From assembly GCA_016932375.1 (NCBI GenBank), contig JAFGDA010000033.1, forward strand, positions 1 to 22,276: DNA of 22,276 nucleotides. Reading direction: 5' to 3'. The translations under genes and the position numbers were made by a program. Below are positions 4,703-12,481 of the stretch, piece by piece. The notes under the pieces were generated by a model. That model was not told the DNA's origin and made no database searches. It worked only from the letters and a program-made list of their open reading frames with translations. How positions within the stretch are numbered: the stretch's first letter is position 1; each line of letters opens with the position of its first letter. The stretch comes from Actinomycetota bacterium. GTDB taxonomy: Bacteria; Actinomycetota; Humimicrobiia; Humimicrobiales; Humimicrobiaceae.

Positions 4703-6504
4703 AAAATTTCATAAAAAGGACAATCGGGAATATAAGCCGGATGCCACATGTTGCTGCCGTACCATTTTTTATGGCAGGCCTGTACTCCGGTTTCAGGTTT
4801 CCCTGTTATGCTGCCGGTCACTTATATATCAAAATATCAGCATTGATAATTTTCATGGCAGGAGGGTTTTTATGTTATTTCAAAGAGCTACGTTTTTTAA
4901 GACTGCATCCGGAAAAAGATAATTCTTTTAATCATAATGTTACAGAAAGACACCTGGCAGCAGATTATCTTACAGAACCTGGCTCCGGCAGACAGGTTTT
5001 CCGGAATTGCCGTCTTTTAGGACCCGGGGAGTTTTCCATTTGCCCGGAACATACTGGTAGGGGAACAGCTGTATCCTCCTGGTCATTAAGCATGATATTA
5101 ATGTTCTTCCTTGCTTTTTTTATGCTGGGGCAATGCTCTGCCGGAGCATATTGCCTTTATGAGGATAAAAACATATTTAAAATTACCGGAGAAAGCCTTA
5201 TTGCATGTGATGAGGTGGAGGTGGAAGGAAGGATAATAGACCATCCACGTTACGGATTCGGGGGACTCTATTGCGTTCTGGAAGCAAACAGGCTTTCTTT
5301 TAAAGAAGGGAAAAAAGATGTTTTCACAATAGATGGAATTGAAGACCCCATTAAGATCAGGATACATGGTGCACAAAGCGGATGGTTCCAGCGCGATGAC
5401 TATATAAAGGTTAAGGGGACAGTAAAAAATCCAGGAGCTGAAGGTAAAAATTCCGGAGAATCAATTGAAAGCTTAACTGCAGGATTGCCGGGAAGCCCGC
5501 TACTGTTTTTGAACACAGATAAATACAGTGCAGGGATTATTAAAATACCCGGTACCGGCAGGTGGATTTATAAATTACGCCATCGCATATATAATTGCCT
5601 GAGTTTTGCATACAGGGAAAACCTTGACTGGATGGCTGCCCCGGTTGCCGAAGCCCTCGTACTTGGAAACAGTAACAATGTTCCTCAAGGATTGTTTGAG
5701 GATTTCAGGAAAAGCGGGATTATCCACCTGCTTGCAGTGTCGGGGCTTCATATATCATTCTTTGCCGCTGTCATCCATTACCTGTTATCCGGGGTTTTTA
5801 AATGGAAAAATACTGCTTTTTTATCAATATTGATAACCACGGTATTCCTGTCTGCATATAATCTTCTCCTTGGCGGAAAGGCAAGTGCTTTACGGGCGAC
5901 GATTTCCATAATACTGGTACTGGCCGCAAGAAGCTGGGGAAGGCCCTGTGACAGCAGGATATTGCTATCCCTGTCTTTCGTCATAATTCTTGTTGTGTTC
6001 CCGGCTTTTTTCCATGACAGGGGATTCTGGCTTTCTTTCAGTGCCATGTCAGGTATCGTTCTTATTAATCCCGTACTAACCGAAACTGTAGCCTTTATTC
6101 CTTTTTTTAAAAAGAGAAGCCGCAGTTTTACCCTGAAGACATTTTTTATTTCAATATCAGTCCAGCTCATGATATTCCCGCAGTTGCTTTACTACTACGG
6201 GGAAGCTTCAATGGCAGGCGTCCTCTCGAATATATTTATCATACCTGTATTCTATGTGCTGTTGCTTGTCCTGCTGATATCTTCTGCGGTTGTATTGTTT
6301 TACCCTCCCTGCGGTGTACGTATGATTACAATAAGTGACCCTTTTTTTAAAATATTCTTTAAATCTGCAAAATATGCTGCCTCGCTGGATTTTTTTACAT
6401 TTGAGGATATCCCCGTTACCATGAATATGGTCCTGGCTTATTATGTTATATTGACCGTGGTAATTTTAACCGCAAGGTATCTCCTGGACACCCGGTGGCA
6501 ATAA
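4699..6504 (+). CDS. comEC: ComEC/Rec2 DNA channel, no C-terminal nuclease domain
   Basis: This 601-residue polytopic membrane protein would form the inner-membrane channel for single-stranded DNA uptake. Hydrophobic segments near 18-60 and 128-150 flank an unusual hydrophilic stretch (about 62-127). An OB-fold-like DUF4131 region follows (about 165-250). The Competence domain starts near 320 and includes GNSNNVPQGLFEDFRKSGI and LAVSGLHISF (about 345) before a series of hydrophobic helices to about residue 595. Many ComEC proteins are 700-800 residues with a C-terminal metallo-beta-lactamase nuclease; this one ends after the last helices, and no such domain follows in the next gene. The TTG start overlaps comEA; an in-frame ATG at 4741 (residue 15) is the alternative. 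It may take up DNA with a separate nuclease, or be an MBL-less variant. Confidence 0.88.
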   Translation: MKNFIKRTIGNISRMPHVAAVPFFMAGLYSGFRFPCYAAGHLYIKISALIIFMAGGFLCYFKELRFLRLHPEKDNSFNHNVTERHLAADYLTEPGSGRQVFRNCRLLGPGEFSICPEHTGRGTAVSSWSLSMILMFFLAFFMLGQCSAGAYCLYEDKNIFKITGESLIACDEVEVEGRIIDHPRYGFGGLYCVLEANRLSFKEGKKDVFTIDGIEDPIKIRIHGAQSGWFQRDDYIKVKGTVKNPGAEGKNSGESIESLTAGLPGSPLLFLNTDKYSAGIIKIPGTGRWIYKLRHRIYNCLSFAYRENLDWMAAPVAEALVLGNSNNVPQGLFEDFRKSGIIHLLAVSGLHISFFAAVIHYLLSGVFKWKNTAFLSILITTVFLSAYNLLLGGKASALRATISIILVLAARSWGRPCDSRILLSLSFVIILVVFPAFFHDRGFWLSFSAMSGIVLINPVLTETVAFIPFFKKRSRSFTLKTFFISISVQLMIFPQLLYYYGEASMAGVLSNIFIIPVFYVLLLVLLISSAVVLFYPPCGVRMITISDPFFKIFFKSAKYAASLDFFTFEDIPVTMNMVLAYYVILTVVILTARYLLDTRWQ

Positions 6505-6729
6505 ATGCCTGAACAATTCCTGGCCTGAAGTCCGGGGATTATACTAATAAGCCCAATATGGAATGTCTTTTCAATTCCGGGGACATTTAAATGGTGGAGA
6601 TATCACCCGGGTTTTAAAAATATATTTGAAACCCATGTTTTATAATGGAAAAGTTTGCTTTTTAACTGCTGATAATGGAAAATTAAAAATGCTGATAGTT
6701 GGCGGCAGGTAATGAAAAACTAAAATACC
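6505..6729. other. Gap between comEC and holA
   Basis: No gene is seen. There is a lone TATAAT (6641-6646) without a good -35. Just before holA, GGCAGG leads into a three-codon ORF, ATG-AAA-AAC-TAA (6713-6724), ending 5 bases before the holA ATG, which might couple translation. No clear terminator for comEC is visible. Confidence 0.35.
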
Positions 6730-7770
6730 ATGAAAAAAAATATTACAGGAAGCACTAAGGGTCCTGAAAAATTTGATTTTGAAAATTTGAAACCATGTTA
6801 TCTTTATGTTTCGGCAGATGAATCCATGCTTCTTGACAAACTGGAGGAGATCAGGGGATTTCTCAGGAATAAGCTGGATTTTGAAACAGATTTCATGGAG
6901 CTTGATTTCAGCGAAGACGGAATAGAAGAACAGTATGATAATTTTATTACGATGCCTTCCATGTTTTCTGCAAGAAAATTTATGATAATTGAAAATACAG
7001 ATAAAGCCCCGGTTGGACTGCAGAAGAAAATAGCGGGTATTATTCCTGCTGAAGTAAATGAAAACCGGATAGTTTTTTTTCTTACCTCATCGAGGGGCAA
7101 ACTTGCACCGGTCCTGATGAAGGCAATCGAGGAATACGGCACCGTAAAAAAACTCAACAAGCCTCTTGCTTCCGATTTGAAAAAGTGGCTTGATGGCAGG
7201 GCTTCAGGAGACGGCCTGAAATTTACGGATGATGCGAGGGAACTGCTTATTGAGAACGTCAATGCAGACCCCGGTCTTCTTAAGAGGGAATATTCAAAAC
7301 TCTATGATTATATATGTTCAGAAGACCATAAAATAATCAACAGGGATATGGTTGACAACCTGGTTAGCCGGGTTTATTCACTAAAAATATTTGATCTCGT
7401 CGATCTACTTGGACAGAGGGATAAGGCAGGAAGCATAAAAGCCCTTGCTTCCCTGATGAAAGACGAACAAAACCCCATAGGCCTTATTACCCTTATTCAC
7501 CGGATGTTTAAGAGCATGCTTTATATAAAATCAGAAAGCGGCAGTGTTTCTGTATCCGGTTATATAGAAAAATATTTGAACGCCTCTCCTTATTTCATAG
7601 GAAAGCTGGTTAGTAAATATATCAAATTTTCAGGGAATTATTCGCATGAAGAGATAATCCGGATATTTGATATACTGAACAGGTATGATATAAGTTTCAG
7701 GAGCGGGAATGCTGGAGACAAAAACCTCCTGAAGATTATGATATCCGAAATTGTGGATGTCCGCACCTGA
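6730..7770 (+). CDS. holA: DNA polymerase III, delta subunit
   Basis: This 346-residue delta subunit of the clamp loader opens the beta clamp so that it can be placed on primed DNA. The N-terminal part (24-50, PCYLYVSADESMLLDKLEEI) matches the family start, in which the Walker A of true AAA+ proteins is degenerate. Further family features are MPSMFSARKFMIIEN (75-89), the KPLASDLKKWL region (near 144-154), the NVNADPGLLKREYSKL segment and the C-terminal helical collar (about 220-345). Length is close to the usual 330-350. Its position between comEC and rpsT is the order seen in many Gram-positive genomes. The start lacks a strong ribosome binding site. Confidence 0.88.
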   Translation: MKKNITGSTKGPEKFDFENLKPCYLYVSADESMLLDKLEEIRGFLRNKLDFETDFMELDFSEDGIEEQYDNFITMPSMFSARKFMIIENTDKAPVGLQKKIAGIIPAEVNENRIVFFLTSSRGKLAPVLMKAIEEYGTVKKLNKPLASDLKKWLDGRASGDGLKFTDDARELLIENVNADPGLLKREYSKLYDYICSEDHKIINRDMVDNLVSRVYSLKIFDLVDLLGQRDKAGSIKALASLMKDEQNPIGLITLIHRMFKSMLYIKSESGSVSVSGYIEKYLNASPYFIGKLVSKYIKFSGNYSHEEIIRIFDILNRYDISFRSGNAGDKNLLKIMISEIVDVRT

Positions 7771-7837
7771 AATATGCCAATACTAATACTGGAGCCTAAC
7801 TGCCATTCAAACCCGAATAAATATTTTCTAAAGGGTT

Positions 7838-8161
7838 CTATTTTTTACCTGAAGCAGGTTTTTCATCCGTGGTATTTTTATTGCCTGCAGCCCCTTCGTC
7901 TTTCAGGGAATTGACAAGTTTTGCAGCTTTTGATTTCTTATGGGTAGAGAAATTCTTATGTACCGCACTGCCCCTGACTGCCTTATCAAGGGCTTTATTT
8001 AATTCTTTAAGTTTATCTTTTGCTTCTTCCGGATTTTTTTCACTGACTGCGGAAGTCAATTTTTTTTGTGCAGTTTTTATCCTTGACTTTAATGCTTTAT
8101 TTTTAATAGTCCTTTTTTTATTCTGTTTATCCCTTTTTATCTGAGATTTAATATTCGGCAT
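7838..8161 (-). CDS. rpsT: 30S ribosomal protein S20
   Basis: This 107-residue S20 binds 16S rRNA near the 5' domain during 30S assembly. MPNIKSQIKRDKQNKKRTIK at the N-terminus and the long basic helices through about residue 80 (GSAVHKNFSTHKKSKAAKLV) are diagnostic. It is about 20 residues longer than the usual 85-90; the extra part is a low-complexity tail (AAGNKNTTDEKPASGKK). A good ribosome binding site, GAGGGG, lies 8 bases before the ATG. It faces holA and is divergent from murJ. S20 often controls its own translation, but no leader structure is obvious here. Confidence 0.95.
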   Translation of the reverse strand: MPNIKSQIKRDKQNKKRTIKNKALKSRIKTAQKKLTSAVSEKNPEEAKDKLKELNKALDKAVRGSAVHKNFSTHKKSKAAKLVNSLKDEGAAGNKNTTDEKPASGKK

Positions 8162-8312
8162 CTGTTTTTCCCCTCACGAAACTTTCCTACTTTAAACGAA
8201 GGTACATTTTAACACTTTTTTAAATAAATAAAAACATTTATTATTAGGCTGCTTTAAATGATATAATACAGTGTTTGATAAGGATATTACAGCATTAATC
8301 CTTTGAGGTCTT
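8162..8312. promoter_or_regulatory. Divergent rpsT-murJ promoter region
   Basis: The two start codons are 151 bases apart and point away from each other, so promoters for both must lie here. On the plus strand, TATAAT at 8262-8267 is a candidate -10 for murJ, with only a weak -35 (TTATTA, 8238-8243). On the minus strand, a TTAAAAT-like -10 near 8207-8213 could serve rpsT. Neither is strong. Confidence 0.35.
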
Positions 8313-9896
8313 ATGAGGGAAGATTTTTTATCATCAAGAAAAAGGATATTCGGGGCCACTTTCATGGTAACTGTCGCAATCCTGCTCTCCAAAATATCAG
8401 GGCTTGCACGGGACCAGATCATGGCAGGATATTTTGGGATAAGTTATGATACCGATGCCTTTACCTGGGCAAATTTCATTCCTAATCTTTTCAGGATTCT
8501 TTTTGCGGAGTCGCTGATAGTTGCCGCATTTATCCCTATTTATTCAACATACCTCAAAAAAGACCGGAAAGATGACATAAAGATATTCGTTAATTCCGTT
8601 GCCACCATAATGCTTGCAGTTTTTTTTGCCATATCGCTTGCGCTTTTTATCCTTTCCCCCTGGATTGGTGTCATGCTCTCAAAAATAGCAGGTAACCAGA
8701 TGGACGTTGGTAGTTTTACCATAATGAGCAGGATTATGATATTTTCCCTTTTGACTTTAAGCATTTCCGGGCTGGCTACAGGCATCCTTAATTCGCACGA
8801 TATTTTTTTCATACCGTCACTTGCCCCAATGATATTGAATCTTGTGACCATAATTTTTGTTGTTACATTGTTTTCCAGATGGGGCATAATAAGTATGGCA
8901 GCCGGGGTTATGGCCGGCTCCGTAATGCATATGCTAATACAGTTCCCCCAGCTGAAATTTTCAGGAATAGGATACCGGCCATTGATAAATATAAAGCATG
9001 AAGGGGTAAGGGAGATTTTTTCCCTTATGCTTCCCATACTTTTAAGCCTTGGTGCGGTGCAACTTAATAACGGTGTGGACAATTTTTTTGCCCTGAACCT
9101 GGGTGAAGGTAATACCACGGCACTTACCCTTTCCTGGCGGGTGGCAAACCTCCCGCTGGGAGTCTTCTCAGTTGCAATCATAACGGTTCTGTATCCCCTC
9201 ATATCAAGGCAGGCAGCTTCGGAGGATATAAAGGGGCTAAAAGACAGTTTTTCCCTTGGTGTAAGGGAAATAGGGTATATAATGATTCCGGCTACCGTGG
9301 GACTCGCTACGCTCAGCCATCCCATAATAAAGATGCTTTTTGAACACTACAGTTTTGGTCCGCAGGACACTGTAAGGGTGTCACATATACTGATATTTCA
9401 CTGCGCCGGTCTTGTCTTTTTCGGGTTGCTTATGATATTAAACAGGATATTCTATGCCTTCAAGGATGTAAAGACACCGCTCAGGGTGGCATGCATTTCC
9501 ATAGCAGTAAACCTTTTTCTCGACTGGATTCTTGTAAGATTCATGGATGCGGCAGGCCTTGCGCTTTCCACATCCCTTGTTGCCATGTGCAATGTTATCA
9601 TACTGCTTATCATCCTCAGGAAAAAAACTGGCAGCCTTGGCGGCAGGAGGATTACTGTTTCATATATAAAAATATCGATCGCTTCAGCATTGATGGGGAC
9701 GGTGCTGTATTTTCTGTGGAAATACCTGGAGGTATTTGCCTTCAAAGACATTTTTTCCCTTATATTTATAATGGCAGGCATGATTTTACTGGGTACGGGG
9801 GTTTATGTTTTGCTTACAATACTGTTTAAAATGGATGAGGTAAGGTTTGTCCTGAAGCTGTTCAGAAGGGCAGGGGAGAACCAGATTGGAAAATAA
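8313..9896 (+). CDS. murJ: Lipid II flippase MurJ (MviN)
   Basis: This 527-residue MATE-like membrane protein flips the peptidoglycan precursor lipid II across the cytoplasmic membrane. The N-terminal block, residues 24-80, is diagnostic: LLSKISGLARDQIMAGYFG, DTDAFTWANFIPNLFRILFAE and AAFIPIYSTY. It has the length and hydrophobic pattern for 14 membrane helices. Later family features are LPILLSLGAVQLNNGVDNFFA (about 235-255) and WRVANLPLGVFSVAI (about 273-287). The start has GAGG 4 bases upstream. It overlaps lepA by 11 bases, so the two are probably co-transcribed. Finding murJ between rpsT and lepA differs from the commonest Gram-positive order. Confidence 0.93.
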   Translation: MREDFLSSRKRIFGATFMVTVAILLSKISGLARDQIMAGYFGISYDTDAFTWANFIPNLFRILFAESLIVAAFIPIYSTYLKKDRKDDIKIFVNSVATIMLAVFFAISLALFILSPWIGVMLSKIAGNQMDVGSFTIMSRIMIFSLLTLSISGLATGILNSHDIFFIPSLAPMILNLVTIIFVVTLFSRWGIISMAAGVMAGSVMHMLIQFPQLKFSGIGYRPLINIKHEGVREIFSLMLPILLSLGAVQLNNGVDNFFALNLGEGNTTALTLSWRVANLPLGVFSVAIITVLYPLISRQAASEDIKGLKDSFSLGVREIGYIMIPATVGLATLSHPIIKMLFEHYSFGPQDTVRVSHILIFHCAGLVFFGLLMILNRIFYAFKDVKTPLRVACISIAVNLFLDWILVRFMDAAGLALSTSLVAMCNVIILLIILRKKTGSLGGRRITVSYIKISIASALMGTVLYFLWKYLEVFAFKDIFSLIFIMAGMILLGTGVYVLLTILFKMDEVRFVLKLFRRAGENQIGK

Positions 9897-11697
9897 GGAC
9901 CTGATCAGGAATTTTTCCATAATTGCCCATATTGACCACGGTAAGTCCACCCTGGCCGACAGGATTCTTGAAATAACAAAAACTGTTAGTGAGAGGGAAA
10001 TGCTGGACCAGTTCTTAGATGATATGGAGCTTGAAAGGGAAAGGGGCATTACCATAAAAGCCCATGCTGTGAGGGTCCTCTATGAAAGCAGGGCCAGCGG
10101 CCAGCAGTATATATTCAACCTGATAGATACCCCCGGCCATGTTGATTTCAGCTATGAAGTATCAAGGAGCCTTGCGGCATGTGAAGGGGCAATCCTTGTA
10201 GTCGATGCGACACAGGGGATACAGGCGCAGACCCTTGCCAATGTGTACCTTGCACTCGATAACAACCTCGAGATAATACCGGTAATAAATAAAATAGACC
10301 TCAAGAGCGCAAGGATAGAGGAGGTCTCAATTGAGCTTTCAAAAATACTTGGTGTTCCCGGGGATTATATATCGAGGGTAAGCGCCAAGACTGGTGAAGG
10401 TATCGAAAAAATACTTGAAAGAATAGTATCAGGGGTCCCTCCCCCGGGCGGGGACCAGAAGGCGCCTCTTCAGGCCCTTATCTTTGACTCACAATATGAC
10501 TCTTACCGGGGTGTGGTAGCGCTGGTAAGAGTGGTAAATGGTTTTATTGAAAAAAGTGCAAAGATAAGATTCATGGCCGAAAAGACCGTTTCTGAAGTGG
10601 AGGAAGTTGGTATTTTTGGCCCGGAAATGATAAAAAAGGACCGGCTTTCTGCAGGTGAGGTGGGCTATATAATTACCGGCATAAAGGAAGTAGGAAGCAT
10701 TGCGGTGGGGGATACTGTAACAATTGCGAATGACCCTGCCAGGTCAGCCCTTCCAGGATATAAAAAACCGAGGCCAATGGTATATACGGGGCTTTTCCCG
10801 TCAGAGGGAGGAGATTACGAAAACCTCAGGGATGCCCTCGGGAAACTTGCCCTTAACGACTCATCCCTTGACTTTTCCCCGGAGGTATCCACTGCTCTCG
10901 GTTTCGGTTACAGGTGCGGTTTCCTTGGCCTGCTGCACATGGAAATCATAAAGGAGCGTCTTGAAAGAGAATACGGACTGAAACTCATAAATACTGCACC
11001 CAATGTTGCATACCGCGTTTCACGGAATGACGGTACGGTACTGGAAGTAAAGAGACCTGCGGATTTCCCGGAACATGATCATATACTTGAAATAGAGGAG
11101 CCATATGTTGAGGCAACCATAATAACCCCAAAGGATTATATAGGTGAGGTGATGAAGCTTGCCAGCACAAAAAGAGGGGAATTTATTGATATGCAGTATA
11201 TATCGATGGAGAGGGTTGAGCTGAAATACAATATACCTCTTTCCGAGATAATAGTTGATTTTTTCAACCTGCTAAAATCCATCACTTCGGGATATGCTTC
11301 CCTTGACTATGAACTTTCAGGTTACAAGATATCGGACCTGGTAAAACTTGATATCCTCGTTGCTGGAAACAGGGTTGACGAGCTGTCTGTAATCGTGCAC
11401 AGGGAAAAAGCTTACAGCACCGGGCGAGAGCTGGCAGTAAGGCTAAGGAAGGTGGTCCCCCGCCAGAATTTTGAGATTGCCATACAGGCTGCAATTGGGA
11501 AAAGGATAATAGCAAAAGAAAGGGTTGCGCCCTACCGCAAAGATGTCATTGCCCACCTGTACGGAGGGGATGTGACAAGAAAGAAAAAACTTCTGGAAAA
11601 GCAAAAAAAAGGTAAAAAGAGGATGAAGAAAATTGGCATGGTGGAAATTCCTGATGAGGCTTTCTTAAGTTTTTACCAGATTGATTCCGGTAAGTGA
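9886..11697 (+). CDS. lepA: Elongation factor 4 (LepA), ribosome-binding GTPase
   Basis: This 603-residue translational GTPase binds the ribosome and acts in back-translocation or 30S biogenesis. The G motifs are visible: AHIDHGKST (14-22), RGIT (about 54-57), DTPGH (about 80-84), NKID (about 134-137) and SAKTGEG (near 166). It has the EF-Tu domain 2, EF-G domains III and V and the LepA-specific C-terminal domain ending KKGKKRMKKIGMVEIPDEAFLSFYQ. The usual length is about 600. The TTG start is supported by AGGGGAG 7 bases upstream and lies within the end of murJ. Confidence 0.96.
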   Translation: MENKDLIRNFSIIAHIDHGKSTLADRILEITKTVSEREMLDQFLDDMELERERGITIKAHAVRVLYESRASGQQYIFNLIDTPGHVDFSYEVSRSLAACEGAILVVDATQGIQAQTLANVYLALDNNLEIIPVINKIDLKSARIEEVSIELSKILGVPGDYISRVSAKTGEGIEKILERIVSGVPPPGGDQKAPLQALIFDSQYDSYRGVVALVRVVNGFIEKSAKIRFMAEKTVSEVEEVGIFGPEMIKKDRLSAGEVGYIITGIKEVGSIAVGDTVTIANDPARSALPGYKKPRPMVYTGLFPSEGGDYENLRDALGKLALNDSSLDFSPEVSTALGFGYRCGFLGLLHMEIIKERLEREYGLKLINTAPNVAYRVSRNDGTVLEVKRPADFPEHDHILEIEEPYVEATIITPKDYIGEVMKLASTKRGEFIDMQYISMERVELKYNIPLSEIIVDFFNLLKSITSGYASLDYELSGYKISDLVKLDILVAGNRVDELSVIVHREKAYSTGRELAVRLRKVVPRQNFEIAIQAAIGKRIIAKERVAPYRKDVIAHLYGGDVTRKKKLLEKQKKGKKRMKKIGMVEIPDEAFLSFYQIDSGK

Positions 11698-11731
11698 TTG
11701 TTATTTTACTGCAAACTTCCTGGAAAAGCCG

Positions 11732-11759
11732 GTTTTACAAAATCAGTCAATCCTGTAAA
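11732..11759. repeat. 7-bp inverted repeat between lepA and the lipoprotein gene
   Basis: TTTTACA and TGTAAAA are separated by 14 bases. There is no T-tract, so it is more like an operator or chance dyad than a terminator. Confidence 0.25.
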
Positions 11760-11862
11760 ATATGTTTGAGTAATAAGACAGTATTCAGGTTAAGGATTAT
11801 ATGTATATGGTTTCTTAAAATTGTTATTAACTGGACTTGTAAAAATAAAGAAGGAGAGAAGA

Positions 11863-12456
11863 ATGAAAAGAATAATTGTTTTTGGCACGATAATATGTGC
11901 TGCCACCATCGCCATGGTTTCTATGGCTGGATGCCTTGGTGAAAGGATTGCCGAAAGCATAACCGAAAAAGCTATTGAAAAAGCGATTGAAAATGAAAGC
12001 GATGGGGAAGTTGATATTGATATCAGTGAAGGTGAAATGAAAATCGAGGGGGATGAAGGAGAAGTGTCCATCAGTTCAAGCGAAGAAGGAGTCTCAATAA
12101 AGTCTGATGAAGGAGAGGCAACTTACGGGGCATCGGCAGAACTTCCGGCTACATTCCCTCAATCAATACCCGTATATCCTGATATGGAAATACATTCTTC
12201 TTTTGAGAGCACCGGTGATGGTGGGAAGTCCAGCTGGTCTGTAGGCGGCCTTACATCGGACCCGGGGGAAGATGTCTTTAACTGGTATAAGGAGCAGATG
12301 AGTGGCTGGGAACAGGAAGGTGAGTTTACTGCACAGAATGAGGGCGAAACTACAATGACCTTTGGTGCCAGCAATGAAAGCTTTACTGTCAGCATTATGG
12401 TTTTTGAATCGGAAAGCGGTGAAGTGAATATTATACAGAATATAGAGGAGAAATAA
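11863..12456 (+). CDS. Predicted acidic lipoprotein
   Basis: This is a 197-residue exported protein of unknown function. It has a type II signal peptide: a basic start (MKRIIVF), a hydrophobic core and a lipobox VSMAGC with Cys24 as the lipidated residue. The start is set at 11863 by AAGGAG (11851-11856) 6 bases upstream; an upstream in-frame TTG at 11821 would spoil the signal peptide. After the cysteine come an amphipathic helix (ERIAESITEKAIEKAIENE), a repetitive acidic region about residues 42-88 (EVDIDISEGE, EGDEGEVSIS, SDEGEA) and a compact C-terminal domain (from about 95, ELPATFPQSIPVYPD ... FNWYKEQMSGWE) resembling domains found in other bacterial lipoproteins of this layout. It lies between lepA and the Wood-Ljungdahl cluster; a functional link is not shown. 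Confidence 0.82.
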   Translation: MKRIIVFGTIICAATIAMVSMAGCLGERIAESITEKAIEKAIENESDGEVDIDISEGEMKIEGDEGEVSISSSEEGVSIKSDEGEATYGASAELPATFPQSIPVYPDMEIHSSFESTGDGGKSSWSVGGLTSDPGEDVFNWYKEQMSGWEQEGEFTAQNEGETTMTFGASNESFTVSIMVFESESGEVNIIQNIEEK

Positions 12457-12481
12457 TCATATATAACCCTACCCTTTTAAA

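Noticed and set aside
7771..7837. Terminator between the converging holA and rpsT genes
   Set aside because: Only a 5-bp AACCC/GGGTT pairing with a long loop is present, and there is no proper T-run next to it.
8540..9325. Long open frame on the minus strand within murJ
   Set aside because: It is antisense to a clear membrane protein gene, has no recognisable domains and no ribosome binding site; it is a by-product of murJ codon use. The same holds for minus-strand frames inside comEC, acsV, cooS and acsB.
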